A DNA stretch of 64,000 nt. Origin: Variovorax sp. PMC12 (lineage in GTDB: Bacteria; Pseudomonadota; Gammaproteobacteria; Burkholderiales; Burkholderiaceae_C). Positions within the stretch are counted from its first letter, which is position 1; each line of letters begins with the position of its first letter. The notes under the pieces are model-generated. The model had not been told where the DNA came from. It saw only the letters and a list, made by a program, of their open reading frames with translations, and searched no databases. The DNA lies in the NCBI RefSeq assembly GCF_003019815.1, contig NZ_CP027773.1, positions 4,698,501 to 4,762,500 of the forward strand, written 5' to 3'. Below are positions 49,288 to 57,720 of the stretch, piece after piece. The position numbers and the translations under genes were made by a program.

Positions 49288-49599
49288 TCAGTGCACGAGC
49301 ACCGGCGTGTGGGCCAGCTCGGCATAGCCTTCCAGCGTGTCCTCGACTTCTTCCTGGGTGGGGGTGTTGAGCTGCCAGGCGGCGATCTGCTGCTGGAAAA
49401 GCTCGGCCCATGAGCCGTCGAGGTAGACCTCCTTGCCTGAACGCTTGTCCACGATTTCGAAGCCGTGGCGTTCGAGGACCGGCATGTTCGGCTGCGCGGG
49501 TTCGTCGCCTTCGGTGGGTTGCACGTGGACGACGACGAAAGACTCCGAGTCATAAAGCATGTTCATGGCGGGCCCCGTAAGGATGTCGATGGCATTCAT
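49288..49599 (-). CDS. DUF3567 family protein
   Basis: A protein of 92-103 residues, depending on start. The body is typical of DUF3567 of Burkholderiales: MNMLYDSESFVVVHVQP, RHGFEIVDKRSGKEVYLDGS, LFQQQIAAWQLNTPTQEEVE. The family normally starts at the MNMLYDS methionine, here 49566, so the additional 11 residues (start 49599) may be untranslated; neither start has a clear ribosome site. It is a soluble cytoplasmic protein of unknown function, highly conserved in this bacterial group. Confidence 0.88.
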   Translation of the reverse strand: MNAIDILTGPAMNMLYDSESFVVVHVQPTEGDEPAQPNMPVLERHGFEIVDKRSGKEVYLDGSWAELFQQQIAAWQLNTPTQEEVEDTLEGYAELAHTPVLVH

Positions 49600-49681
49600 G
49601 GAGAGTACTTAGCAATCAACGCGCCAGTTTCAAGACCCGTTGTCTTTTGTTTACTTTCAACGTCGATATGTGCGTTTTGCC

Positions 49682-50857
49682 TCAATTTGTGGGGCTCGTG
49701 GGTAGGGATTTGCGCAACTGGGCGTCGGCGAAGTTGCCGTTGGGCTCGGTTTGCTTGATCCGCACGGGCAGATAACCGTGGTCCGGCGCCAGCCAGAGCT
49801 CCAGCTTGCTGTCGAACTGCTGGCGCGGGCTGCGGGTGAGCTTGCGCGCCCGGTATTCGCCGGCCGGCAGGCTCAGCTGCTCCTCGTCGCCGACCACGAA
49901 GACCCAGACGCCCGCGTCGCGCGGACCCACGGTCTGCACCGAAATCTGGGTGCCCGCCGGGTAGCGGCCCGGGTCGCCCGCCAGCAGGCCTCCGAGCTGC
50001 ATCATGATGCTCAGCCGGTCCTGCGCGCCGGCCAGCAGCGGCACGGAGGGCGCGTTGTTGCTGAACACCACCTGCCCCTGGTCGCGCACGAAATGCGACG
50101 CCACCTCGGACTTGCGGCTCTCCGAGTAACGGTCCGGCTCGATGCCCGACGGGCCGATGCGGCCGGTGCTGTGCTGGCTGCGGATGGTGCTGAACAGCAC
50201 CTTCAGCGTCAGCCGGGCGTCGTAGCGGCTGCCGTCCTGCAGCCAGGTCAGCTCGCCGAACACGCCCTGCATGGGAGACGAGCCGTCTTGCCCGGTGGCC
50301 GTGAAGTCGAGCGTCACCGAACCCGGAATGCGCAGCGACTGGGTACCGACGATGTTGCCGGACGCGGGATTCGCAGCGCCGGCGGACGCGCCCGCCGCGC
50401 CGTCGCCGGTGCCTGCGCCGCTCCCCGCGGCGGCGGCCGGGGCTTCAGCCGGCGTTGCTCCTGAATCCGTAGCGGGCTGCGCCGTCAGGTCGGGCGTTTC
50501 CGGTTCCTTGGGCGCCGCGTTGTCGGCCTGGGGCACGGGCGCCGGTGCCGGCTTGGGCTTCGGCACCGACGGCGCGCGGGCCCGGCGCGGCTTCACCGGG
50601 GCCGGCGGCCGGGCTTCAGGCGGCGCTGCGGCGGCCGGCGCGGCCGGCTTTTCGGAAGCGGGCGGCGCGATCACGATCGTGCGCGTGATGAACTTGTTGG
50701 CCAGCGGCGAGGGCTCCGGCCCGATGGCCGTCGGCGCCAGCCCGAGCACCAGCAGGTGGATCACCGCCACCAGCAGCGTCAGGGCAGCCAGTACCCGCCA
50801 TGACGGGCGCCCGGGCAGGCCGGCGGGCAGCGGAGGGGGGGCGACGAGCGTCGGCAT
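49682..50857 (-). CDS. DUF3108 protein with membrane anchor and Pro/Ala-rich linker
   Basis: A 391-residue protein. One membrane helix near the N-terminus (VLAALTLLVAVIHLLVLGLA, about residues 19-38) is followed by a long Ala/Pro-rich region (residues 60-165, PPVKPRRARAPSVPKPKPAP-like) that could span the periplasm, and then a C-terminal DUF3108 domain (GSVTLDFTATGQ; FGELTWLQDGSRYDARLTLK; LWLAPDHGYLPVRIKQTE). The layout recalls TonB-like anchored proteins, but there is no TonB domain. ATG 50857 was chosen because it opens just before the helix. It is divergent from the FAH-family gene. The function is unknown. Confidence 0.82.
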   Translation of the reverse strand: MPTLVAPPPLPAGLPGRPSWRVLAALTLLVAVIHLLVLGLAPTAIGPEPSPLANKFITRTIVIAPPASEKPAAPAAAAPPEARPPAPVKPRRARAPSVPKPKPAPAPVPQADNAAPKEPETPDLTAQPATDSGATPAEAPAAAAGSGAGTGDGAAGASAGAANPASGNIVGTQSLRIPGSVTLDFTATGQDGSSPMQGVFGELTWLQDGSRYDARLTLKVLFSTIRSQHSTGRIGPSGIEPDRYSESRKSEVASHFVRDQGQVVFSNNAPSVPLLAGAQDRLSIMMQLGGLLAGDPGRYPAGTQISVQTVGPRDAGVWVFVVGDEEQLSLPAGEYRARKLTRSPRQQFDSKLELWLAPDHGYLPVRIKQTEPNGNFADAQLRKSLPTSPTN

Positions 50858-50972
50858 CAGAGTGTGGAGTGGGGCGCCGGCGCGGAGGTTCACCGAGACC
50901 ACCTCGGTACACTGCCGCCCGTCCAACCAGTTTAAGTGGGAGCGGCAGCCGCCCTCACACACCTACCGCATC

Positions 50973-52073
50973 ATGAAACTCGCCACCCTGAAGGACGGCT
51001 CGCGCGACGGCCAGCTCGTCGTCGTTTCCCGCGACCTCACGCTCGCCCACTACGCCACCGGCATCGCGAACCGGCTGCAGCAGGTGCTGGACGACTGGGG
51101 CTTCATGAGCCCGCAGCTGCAGGACCTGTACGACTCGCTCAACCACGGCCGCGCCCGCCATGCATTTCCGTTCGATCCCTCGATGTGCATGGCCCCGCTG
51201 CCGCGCGCCTACCAATGGGCCGACGGTTCGGCCTACCTGAACCACGTCGAGCTGGTGCGCAAGGCGCGCAACGCCGAAGTGCCCGAGAGCTTCTACACCG
51301 ACCCGCTGATGTACCAGGGCGGCAGCGACGACTTCCTCGGCCCGGTCGACGACATCGTGGTGCCCAGCGAGGCCATGGGCATCGACTTCGAGGCGGAGAT
51401 CGCCGTCATCACCGGCGACGTGAAGATGGGCACCACGCCCGACCAGGCGCTGGACGGCATCCGCCTGGTGATGCTGGCCAACGACGTGAGCCTGCGCAAC
51501 CTCATTCCGGCCGAGCTGGCCAAGGGATTCGGCTTCTTCCAGAGCAAGCCCGCCACCGCCTTCAGCCCCGTGGCGGTGACGCTCGACGAGCTCGGCGAAG
51601 CCTGGCAGCACGGCCGCGTGCACCTGACGCTGCAAAGCAGCTGGAACGGCCGCAAGGTCGGCATGTGCGACGCCGGCCCGGAGATGACCTTCCACTTCGG
51701 CCAGCTCATCGCCCACATCGCCAAGACGCGCAACGTGCGCGCCGGCAGCATCGTCGGCAGCGGCACCGTGAGCAACAAGGGCGTCGAGAAGAAGGACGGC
51801 CAGATGGACTGGCCCAAGGGCTATTCGTGCATCGCCGAGAAGCGCTGCATCGAGACCATCCAGGGCGGCGCCCCCGTCACCGAGTTCATGAAGTTCGGCG
51901 ACACCATCCGCATCGAGATGAAGGGGCTGGACGGCCGCTCGCTGTTCGGCGCGATCGACCAGGAGGTCGTGTCGACCGCCGGGCGTCCGAAGGAGGCGCC
52001 GGTGTCGCTGGTGAAGCCGGCCGCCGACGCGCAGCAGGACGAGGCGCCGGAAGAAGCGGCCTCCGAAGACTGA
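50973..52073 (+). CDS. Fumarylacetoacetate hydrolase family protein
   Basis: A 366-residue enzyme of the FAH family, which cleaves C-C bonds of 3-oxo-acids or hydrates/decarboxylates catabolic intermediates. MAPLPRAYQWADGSAYLNHV, GIDFEAEIAVITGDV (metal-binding Glu residues), MLANDVSLRNLIPAE, and SIVGSGTVSNKGVEKKDGQM (in parts) are visible family features. The full length, above the 210-280 residues of short FAH proteins, matches the fumarylacetoacetase-like branch used in tyrosine or homogentisate-type pathways. The C-terminal 30 residues are Ala/Glu-rich. It may belong with the aromatic catabolic genes at 52.9-55.9 kb. Confidence 0.87.
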   Translation: MKLATLKDGSRDGQLVVVSRDLTLAHYATGIANRLQQVLDDWGFMSPQLQDLYDSLNHGRARHAFPFDPSMCMAPLPRAYQWADGSAYLNHVELVRKARNAEVPESFYTDPLMYQGGSDDFLGPVDDIVVPSEAMGIDFEAEIAVITGDVKMGTTPDQALDGIRLVMLANDVSLRNLIPAELAKGFGFFQSKPATAFSPVAVTLDELGEAWQHGRVHLTLQSSWNGRKVGMCDAGPEMTFHFGQLIAHIAKTRNVRAGSIVGSGTVSNKGVEKKDGQMDWPKGYSCIAEKRCIETIQGGAPVTEFMKFGDTIRIEMKGLDGRSLFGAIDQEVVSTAGRPKEAPVSLVKPAADAQQDEAPEEAASED

Positions 52074-52088
52074 CCCGGGCTCGCCCCC

Positions 52089-52868
52089 TCAGTGCGGCCC
52101 CGCGCCGCGCAGCAGCTCCTTCTGCGACCGTATTCCCAGCCGCCGGAACGCCCGGTACTGGTGGGTGCGCACGGTCGTCAGCTCCACGCCGATTTCCCGT
52201 GCCGCCTCTTTCGCGGTCTTGCCCGCCATCAGGTGGCCGATGACTTCGCGCTCGCGCAGGCTCAATGTCAGCAGCCGCGAGGCCAGCGCGGGCTCCACGG
52301 CTTCGCGCACGGCCATTGCGCTGCGGCCGTGCGCCGCGGTCGCGTCGGCCAGCAGCGCGGCATGCGCTTCGATGCGATGGAAAGCCTCCGCATCGAACTC
52401 GGGCTGCGCCAGACTCCGGTAGAAGCTCACCGCCACGCGCTGGCCGGTGGGCAGGAGCAACAGCACCGATGCCCGCTCGCGGATGCCCACGTCCCCGTAG
52501 CAGGCCGCGCGGTAGGCCGGGTCGGCCACTTCGTCGGCGCGCTGGTGGCCCAGCCAGAGCTGCGCGCGCTGCGGCAGCTTGCGCGCGGCGAGCCACGCCA
52601 TGTTCGGATCGAGCAGGTCGAAGCGCTGTGCCACGTAGCGTTCCGACGTGCGCTCGGCCGTGCTGCCGTAGCTGCTCGCGGCCGACACCGCCTCGATGCG
52701 CCCCGCCGCGCTGACCGCGAACACGGTGCAGAAGGTGACGGGCATCACGCGCTGCATCGCCTTCAGGTAGCTGGTGGCCAGGTGCGCCGTGCCCACGCCG
52801 CCGAGCACGTCGCTGACCACGGCGGCGGCCAGCGCGGTGTCGGTGGGGTGGATGCGCCAGCGTCTCAT
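52089..52868 (-). CDS. LuxR-type HTH transcriptional regulator
   Basis: A 259-residue regulator with an uncharacterised N-terminal sensor part (VMPVTFCTVFAVSAAGRIEA; residues about 35-180) and a C-terminal GerE/LuxR HTH (LSLREREVIGHLMAGKTAKE, then IGVELTTVRTHQYRAFRRLG). It lacks a receiver domain and does not show clear autoinducer-binding residues, so it is a stand-alone regulator. It lies between, and points away from, the FAD monooxygenase gene, with a palindromic region at 52896-52921 between the two, so it likely controls that catabolic unit. Confidence 0.9.
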   Translation of the reverse strand: MRRWRIHPTDTALAAAVVSDVLGGVGTAHLATSYLKAMQRVMPVTFCTVFAVSAAGRIEAVSAASSYGSTAERTSERYVAQRFDLLDPNMAWLAARKLPQRAQLWLGHQRADEVADPAYRAACYGDVGIRERASVLLLLPTGQRVAVSFYRSLAQPEFDAEAFHRIEAHAALLADATAAHGRSAMAVREAVEPALASRLLTLSLREREVIGHLMAGKTAKEAAREIGVELTTVRTHQYRAFRRLGIRSQKELLRGAGPH

Positions 52869-52895
52869 GGGAAGGGAAAAAGGTCAGGGATTGGG

Positions 52896-52921
52896 GTAAC
52901 TACCTCGTACGAAGTTATGAC
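52896..52921. promoter_or_regulatory. Candidate operator between luxR-type regulator and FAD monooxygenase
   Basis: A 26 bp imperfect palindrome centred on TCGTACGA (GTAACTACCTCG/TACGAAGTTATGAC-like halves); 18 of 26 positions are symmetric. It is in the 89 bp divergent control region and is less GC-rich than its surroundings. Good candidate for the adjacent LuxR-type regulator. Confidence 0.45.
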
Positions 52922-52957
52922 ATCGGCAGCCCGCGCGCATCGGGACAATCCCGTCGC

Positions 52958-54715
52958 ATGACGAACTCTCCCGCAGCCGCTCCGGGCGATGCCGCCGGCG
53001 GCCCCGTGCCGCCTCCGGCCAGCGCCACCGAACTCCCGCCCTCCGTCGGCGCCTTTCACTACACGCGCTACAAGCCGTGGACGCCGCCGCTCGAGCAGGA
53101 CGGCGTGGAGCCCGGCCGCCACCCGGTGGTGATCGCCGGCGGCGGGCCGGTGGGCATGGCGCTCGCGCTGGGGCTCGCGAACCACGGCGTGCGCTGCGTG
53201 ATCCTGGAAGCCGACGACACCGTGTGCGTCGGCAGCCGCGCGGCCTGCATCTCGCGCCGCAGCCTGGAGATCATGGAGCGGCTCGGCGTGCTGCCCGACT
53301 TCATGGCCAAGGGCCTGCCGTGGACCGGCGGGCGCAGCTTCTACAAGACGGCCGAGGTGTTCCGCTTCGAGATGCCGCACGACGCGCGGCAGAAGCTGCC
53401 GCCGATGATCAACCTCGAGCAGTACTACGCAGAGCACTATCTGCTGGAAGAAATCTTCCGCCGCAACGAGGCGACGCCGGGGCTCATCGACATCCGCTGG
53501 GGCACCGAGCTCACCGGCCTCGCGCAGGACGGCGAGGGCGTGACGCTCGACGTGCGCAATGCCGAGGGCAGCTACCGGCTGCACGGCCAGTGGCTCGCGG
53601 CCTGCGACGGCGGCCAGAGCTTCGTGCGCAAGGCGATGGGGCTCGCACTGGAGGGAACCGGCTACGAGGGCCGCTACGTCATCATCGACATCGAGCTGCA
53701 CAGCGGCCATCCCACCGAGCGCCGCGCCTGGTTCGACCCGCCGTGGAACCCCGGCTCGACCGTGCTGATGCACCGCCAGCCCGACGACATCTGGCGCATC
53801 GACTACCAGCTGCGCCCCGGCCAGAGCACCGAAGAAGCGCTGCAGCCGGCGGCCGTGGCCGAGTTCGTGCAGCGCCACCTCGACGCCATCGGCGAAGGCC
53901 ACCTGCCGTGGAAGACGGTGTGGACCTCGGTCTACCGCGCCGGCGCGATGACGCTCGACAGCTACCGCCACGGCCGCGTCGTCTTCGCGGGCAACGCGGC
54001 GCATGCGATGCCGATCTTCGGCGTGCGCGGGCTCAACTCGGGCTTCGACGATGCCGACAACCTGGCATGGAAACTGGCCTTCGTGGCCAAGGGGCTGTCC
54101 GGCGCGCCGCTGCTCGACAGCTATTCGCAGGAGCGCATCGAGGCTTTCCACGTGAACGCCGAGAACGCGATGCGCAGCACCGAGTTCATGTCGCCGCCGT
54201 CGCGCGGCTTCGACCTGCTGCGCGAGGCGGCGCTGTCGCTGTCCGAGGCGCACCGGGGCATCGCGCAGCTGATCAACCCGCGCCAGACGCAGGCCGTGCG
54301 CTATGCCGCTTCGCCGCTGTCGAGCCCGGGCGACGAACTGCCGGCGGGCCCGCTGCCGGGCGAGGCGGTGCCGGAGCAGCAGCTCGAGCGCGGCCACCTC
54401 ACCGACTGGATCGCGCCCACCTTCACCCTGCTGGTGCTGCGCCCCGACGTGGCCGCGCTGCCGGCCGCCGACGTCGTGCGCGCGCAGCAGGGGGCGCTGC
54501 CCTTCGTCGTGCGCACCATCGCCAGCCCGGGCATCGCCGGTGTCGACGCGCATGCCTCGGCCGACGTGTTCGAGGCGCTCGGTGCGCAAGACGGCGCGGT
54601 CTACCTGCTGCGCCCCGACGGCCACGTGGCCGCGCGCTGGCGGCGGCTGCCGCCCGGCGCCCTGCAACCCGCGCTGGCACTTGCCGCCGCTGCCCTGGAG
54701 ACCCTTTCAGCATGA
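52958..54715 (+). CDS. FAD-dependent monooxygenase (aromatic hydroxylase, MhpA-like)
   Basis: A 585-residue flavoprotein hydroxylase. The Rossmann motif VVIAGGGPVGMALALGLANHG lies at about residues 62-82 and the second FAD motif GRVVFAGNAAHAMPIFGVRGLNSGF (in parts) near residue 340, followed by DDADNLAWKLAFVAKG. The variant GNAAH replaces the usual GDAAH. The long C-terminal domain (residues 430-585) is a thioredoxin-like fold as in phenol/resorcinol-type hydroxylases. It inserts oxygen into an aromatic ring; substrate not deducible. Its stop overlaps the start of the DUF2783 gene (ATGA). Confidence 0.9.
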   Translation: MTNSPAAAPGDAAGGPVPPPASATELPPSVGAFHYTRYKPWTPPLEQDGVEPGRHPVVIAGGGPVGMALALGLANHGVRCVILEADDTVCVGSRAACISRRSLEIMERLGVLPDFMAKGLPWTGGRSFYKTAEVFRFEMPHDARQKLPPMINLEQYYAEHYLLEEIFRRNEATPGLIDIRWGTELTGLAQDGEGVTLDVRNAEGSYRLHGQWLAACDGGQSFVRKAMGLALEGTGYEGRYVIIDIELHSGHPTERRAWFDPPWNPGSTVLMHRQPDDIWRIDYQLRPGQSTEEALQPAAVAEFVQRHLDAIGEGHLPWKTVWTSVYRAGAMTLDSYRHGRVVFAGNAAHAMPIFGVRGLNSGFDDADNLAWKLAFVAKGLSGAPLLDSYSQERIEAFHVNAENAMRSTEFMSPPSRGFDLLREAALSLSEAHRGIAQLINPRQTQAVRYAASPLSSPGDELPAGPLPGEAVPEQQLERGHLTDWIAPTFTLLVLRPDVAALPAADVVRAQQGALPFVVRTIASPGIAGVDAHASADVFEALGAQDGAVYLLRPDGHVAARWRRLPPGALQPALALAAAALETLSA

Positions 54716-54924
54716 CCAACCCTGCTCTTCCCCCCGATGCCCGCGACCGCCTCTACGCCGAGTGCGCGCGCGCCATCAGCGAAGCGGGCGCCGAGCGCGA
54801 ATCGCTGTTCCTGGCGCGGCTCGCGCTGCTGCTGTTCGAGCAGGTCGGCGACGAGGCGCGCTGCCGCGAGGCGCTGTCCGATGCATTGCACGCGCTGCCC
54901 GTACCATCGCTGTCCGCTTCCTGA
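54712..54924 (+). CDS. DUF2783 family small protein
   Basis: A 70-residue protein, translationally coupled (ATGA) to the monooxygenase. LYAECARAISEAGAERESLF and ARLALLLFEQVGDEARCREAL match what I recall of DUF2783, a family of roughly 60-70 residue helical proteins encoded directly beside FAD monooxygenases. It is probably an accessory or stabilising partner of the enzyme. Confidence 0.75.
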   Translation: MTNPALPPDARDRLYAECARAISEAGAERESLFLARLALLLFEQVGDEARCREALSDALHALPVPSLSAS

Positions 54925-54949
54925 TTTACAAACGACTGGAGACTGATCC

Positions 54950-55924
54950 ATGGATCGCCGCACCCTTCTCGCCACGCTCGCCTCCGGCGCCGCAATGGCC
55001 GCATCGCCCTTCGCCCGCGCGCAGGAATATCCCGCACAGCTCATCAAGTGGGTCGTGCCCTATCCGGCGGGCGGCGGCACCGACGTGATCGCACGCGTGC
55101 TGGCCGAATCCATGCGCCAGACGCTGGGCCAGCAGATCGTGGTCGACAACCGCCCCGGCGCCTCGACCAACATCGGCGCCGACCTGGTCGCCAAGAGCAA
55201 GCCCGACGGCTACACCATCCTGTCGGCCGACAACGCCGTGCTGGCCTTCAACGAGCACCTGTTCAGCAAGCTGCCGTTCAACCCCGAAAAAGACTTCACC
55301 TACATCGGCGCCATCGGCAAGTTCCCGCTCGCGCTGGTGGTGCACCCGGACTTCCCGGCCAAGACCTTCAAGGAGTTCCTGGCCTACGTGAAGGCCAACC
55401 CCGGCAAGGTCAACTACGCCTCGCCCGGCAACGGCTCGCCGCACCACCTGGCCATGGAAATGTTCAAGGTGCGCACCGGCACTTTCATCACCCACATTCC
55501 CTACCGCGGCGCCGCGCCGGCCATGGCCGACGTGATGGGCGGGCAGGTGCCTTGCATGTTCCTCGACCTGGCCTCGGGCCTGTCGATCATGCAGAGCAAC
55601 AAGGTGCGGGTGCTGGCCATCGGCTCGGGCGCGCGCAGCAAGCTGCTGCCCAACGTGCCGACGCTGGCCGAAGTGGGCGTGCCCAACACCGAGGTGTTCG
55701 CGTTCCAGGGCATCCTCGGCCCGGCGGGCCTGCCGCCCGCGGTGGTGAACAAGCTCAACGGCGACCTGAACAAGGCCTTCGGCACGCCGGCCGTGCAGAA
55801 GCGCTTCGAGGACTTCGGCATGGAAGCGATGCCCGGCACGCCGGCGCAGTTCGCGGCGCTGTCGCGCGCGGAATCGAAGCGCTGGGGCCCGATCATCAAG
55901 CAGGCTGGAATCAAGCTCGACTGA
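54950..55924 (+). CDS. Bug family tripartite tricarboxylate transporter receptor
   Basis: A 324-residue periplasmic receptor. The N-terminus MDRRTLLATLASGAAMAASP looks like a Tat/Sec signal ending at ARAQ. Then come the family motifs KWVVPYPAGGGTDVIARVLA, GQQIVVDNRPGASTNIGADL, and NYASPGNGSPHHLAMEMFK; later VTGVP-like region NVPTLAEVGVP. Such extracytoplasmic receptors (Bug) are very numerous in Burkholderiales and bind carboxylates, often aromatic acids, for TctAB-type permeases encoded elsewhere. Its position 25 bp after the DUF2783 gene suggests that it captures the substrate of the monooxygenase. Confidence 0.92.
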   Translation: MDRRTLLATLASGAAMAASPFARAQEYPAQLIKWVVPYPAGGGTDVIARVLAESMRQTLGQQIVVDNRPGASTNIGADLVAKSKPDGYTILSADNAVLAFNEHLFSKLPFNPEKDFTYIGAIGKFPLALVVHPDFPAKTFKEFLAYVKANPGKVNYASPGNGSPHHLAMEMFKVRTGTFITHIPYRGAAPAMADVMGGQVPCMFLDLASGLSIMQSNKVRVLAIGSGARSKLLPNVPTLAEVGVPNTEVFAFQGILGPAGLPPAVVNKLNGDLNKAFGTPAVQKRFEDFGMEAMPGTPAQFAALSRAESKRWGPIIKQAGIKLD

Positions 55925-55951
55925 ACTCGCCAAGGGCTTTTTTTCTCGCGT

Positions 55952-56039
55952 AACACCGCGGAACCGGCTTCGCCGGGCCGCAGGTGTTGCCCCCGGGTAG
56001 GGGGGGCGCAGCGACACGAAGTGCGCGGAGCCTGGGGGC
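55952..56039. repeat. Structured intergenic repeat (Comamonadaceae type)
   Basis: Two nested hairpin regions: AACACC-GCGG-AA-CCGGC-TTC-GCCGG-G-CCGC-A-GGTGTT (55952-55988) and GCCCCC ... GGGGGC around CGCAGCGACACGAAGTGCG (55989-56039). I recall near-identical elements in many intergenic sites of Variovorax-like genomes, but no second copy is in this window. It lies between the converging Bug receptor gene and the YwqK-like gene, where it may also serve as a transcription stop (a TTTTTTT run is at about 55938-55944). Confidence 0.65.
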
Positions 56040-56040
56040 G

Positions 56041-57216
56041 TTACTTTGTGTATGCCTTGCGCGAGCCGTCCTCGAAGACTTCGTCGTCTCGCTGCAGCTC
56101 GCCGTTTTCGTCCCAGGCGCGTTCGCGCGTCACGCGGCCCTTGGCATCGAAGCTCGATTCGGCAATGAGCGTGCCTTTTTCGTTGAAGCGCTGGTGCGTG
56201 CCGATCGGCACCTGCCGGCTTCGGCCGACGAGCTGGTAGCGGCCCTGCGCGGCGCGCTGGCCGCTGTCGTAGAACTCGGTGATGTCGACCACGCGGCCAT
56301 TGCCGTTGCCGCTGTAGGCCGACTTGCTGCTCGGCTGGCCGTTCAGGTAGTAGCTGTCGTCGCCGATGGGCTCGCCCGCGCTGTTCCAGCGCTGGTCGCG
56401 CACCAGCGTGCCTTTTTCGGAGAAAGCCTGCTCGCGCTGGCGGATCGAGGCGCGCTCCACCAGCAGGTACACCGTCTCGCGGCGCTTGACGCCTTCTGAT
56501 GAATAGGCCTGCTCGGTGCGCTGGTTGCCCATGGTCTCGTCGAGCGACGCTGTCTTGCCGTTGTCGTAGAAGCTCTGCGAACGCACCCGCTTGCCCGACA
56601 GGTAAGACAGCCGCGAGCGCAGGTTGCCGCGCGCATCGAACAGGTCGACCTGCGACGGGCCGCCGCTGAAGCCGCAGAGCTTGGCGTCGTCGACCACCGG
56701 CGCCAGCGTGGGCGCGTCGGCGCAGCGCAATGCCGAGAGCTGGCCGCGTTCGGTGAACTCCACCGAGCTGCCGCTGCCGGTGTCCGGATAGAAGATGACG
56801 CGGCGCAGCTTGCCGTCGGGGTAGTAGCTGCGCGCCAGCCCGCGCTCCTGGCCGTCGTCGTAGGTGGCCTCGCGCAGCACCTTGCCGCTGGGCGAGAACT
56901 CGCGGGCGCGGCCCTGCAGGTTGCCCTTGGCATTGAGGGTGTGCTCCTTGGCGAGCTTGCCTTTCTCGTAGATGCGCACGAGGCCCATGAAGACGCCGTT
57001 CTGCACCTGCTCTTCGCGCTGCAGCTCGCCCGTCTCGCGGGCCTTGCAGCGCAGGATGCCCGTCTGGCCGGCGGTGGTGGCGCCGTTGGCCGGGTTCACG
57101 CTGCGACCGTTGAGCTCGCAGTCCTGCTGGGCATGGGCCGCCGAGGCCGCGAGCAGCGGCACGAGGACGGCAAGCCCGGACCCGAGCTGCCTCAGGCGCA
57201 GGCGCGGACTTGTCAC
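56041..57216 (-). CDS. Exported YwqK/MORN-type repeat protein
   Basis: A 391-residue protein starting at GTG 57216, which overlaps the VOC gene's TGA (GTGA). A signal peptide (LGSGLAVLVPLLAASAAHA) ends near residue 28. The rest contains many MORN_2/YwqK-type repeats: GLVRIYEKGKLAKEH, GRAREFSPSGKVLREATYDD, GLARSYYPDGKLRRVIFY, QRFNEKGTLIAESSFDAKGR. The YwqK name derives from an antitoxin family, but no toxin gene is adjacent, and a secreted location argues against that role. The repeats probably form a beta-hairpin scaffold. Function: unknown. Confidence 0.82.
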   Translation of the reverse strand: MTSPRLRLRQLGSGLAVLVPLLAASAAHAQQDCELNGRSVNPANGATTAGQTGILRCKARETGELQREEQVQNGVFMGLVRIYEKGKLAKEHTLNAKGNLQGRAREFSPSGKVLREATYDDGQERGLARSYYPDGKLRRVIFYPDTGSGSSVEFTERGQLSALRCADAPTLAPVVDDAKLCGFSGGPSQVDLFDARGNLRSRLSYLSGKRVRSQSFYDNGKTASLDETMGNQRTEQAYSSEGVKRRETVYLLVERASIRQREQAFSEKGTLVRDQRWNSAGEPIGDDSYYLNGQPSSKSAYSGNGNGRVVDITEFYDSGQRAAQGRYQLVGRSRQVPIGTHQRFNEKGTLIAESSFDAKGRVTRERAWDENGELQRDDEVFEDGSRKAYTK

Positions 57217-57626
57217 TTGTCGTAAAGAGTGTCTAGTGAACGGAAGCCCTTGACCTCGATCGGATTGCCGAACGGGTCGCAGAAGAACATCGTCCATTGC
57301 TCGCCCGGCTGGCCTTCGAAGCGCACCTGGGGCTTGAGCACGAAGTCGGTGCCGGCGGCTTCGAGGCGCCCGGCCAGTGCCTGCCAGTCGGGCAGGGCGA
57401 GCGCGAGGCCGAAGTGCGGCATCGGCACCATCACGTCGCCCACGCGGCCGGTGCGGGTGGTGGCAAAGGGCTCGCCGAGGTGCAGGGAAATCTGGTGGCC
57501 GAAGAAGTCGAAGTCGACCCAGGTGTCGGTGCTGCGGCCTTCGGCGCAACCGAGGACATCGCCATAGAAGCGGCGGGCGCCGTCGAGGTCGCGAACGTGG
57601 AAGGCAAGGTGGAAGATGCTTTGCAT
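57213..57626 (-). CDS. VOC/glyoxalase superfamily protein
   Basis: A 137-residue vicinal oxygen chelate fold protein: FHLAFHVRDLDGARRFYGDVLG at the N-terminus (first metal His), SLHLGEPFA, PMPHFGLALAL and the C-terminal WTMFFCDPFGNPIEVKGF (Glu ligand). The two-module arrangement gives a metal site made of His/His/Glu. Such proteins act as dioxygenases, lyases or resistance proteins; the specific activity is unknown. Its stop codon overlaps the start of the secreted YwqK-like gene. Confidence 0.9.
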   Translation of the reverse strand: MQSIFHLAFHVRDLDGARRFYGDVLGCAEGRSTDTWVDFDFFGHQISLHLGEPFATTRTGRVGDVMVPMPHFGLALALPDWQALAGRLEAAGTDFVLKPQVRFEGQPGEQWTMFFCDPFGNPIEVKGFRSLDTLYDK

Positions 57627-57720
57627 GGTTTCGGATTATGGGCAACGGTGCTGTGAGAATGCCGGACTTTCTTTCATCGTGGAGCAAGCCTTGCGGATAC
57701 TCCGGATCCTCGCCGCGCGG

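Noticed and set aside
56041..57216. Toxin-antitoxin system at the YwqK-like gene
   Set aside because: The protein has a signal peptide and its neighbour is a VOC protein, not a toxin.
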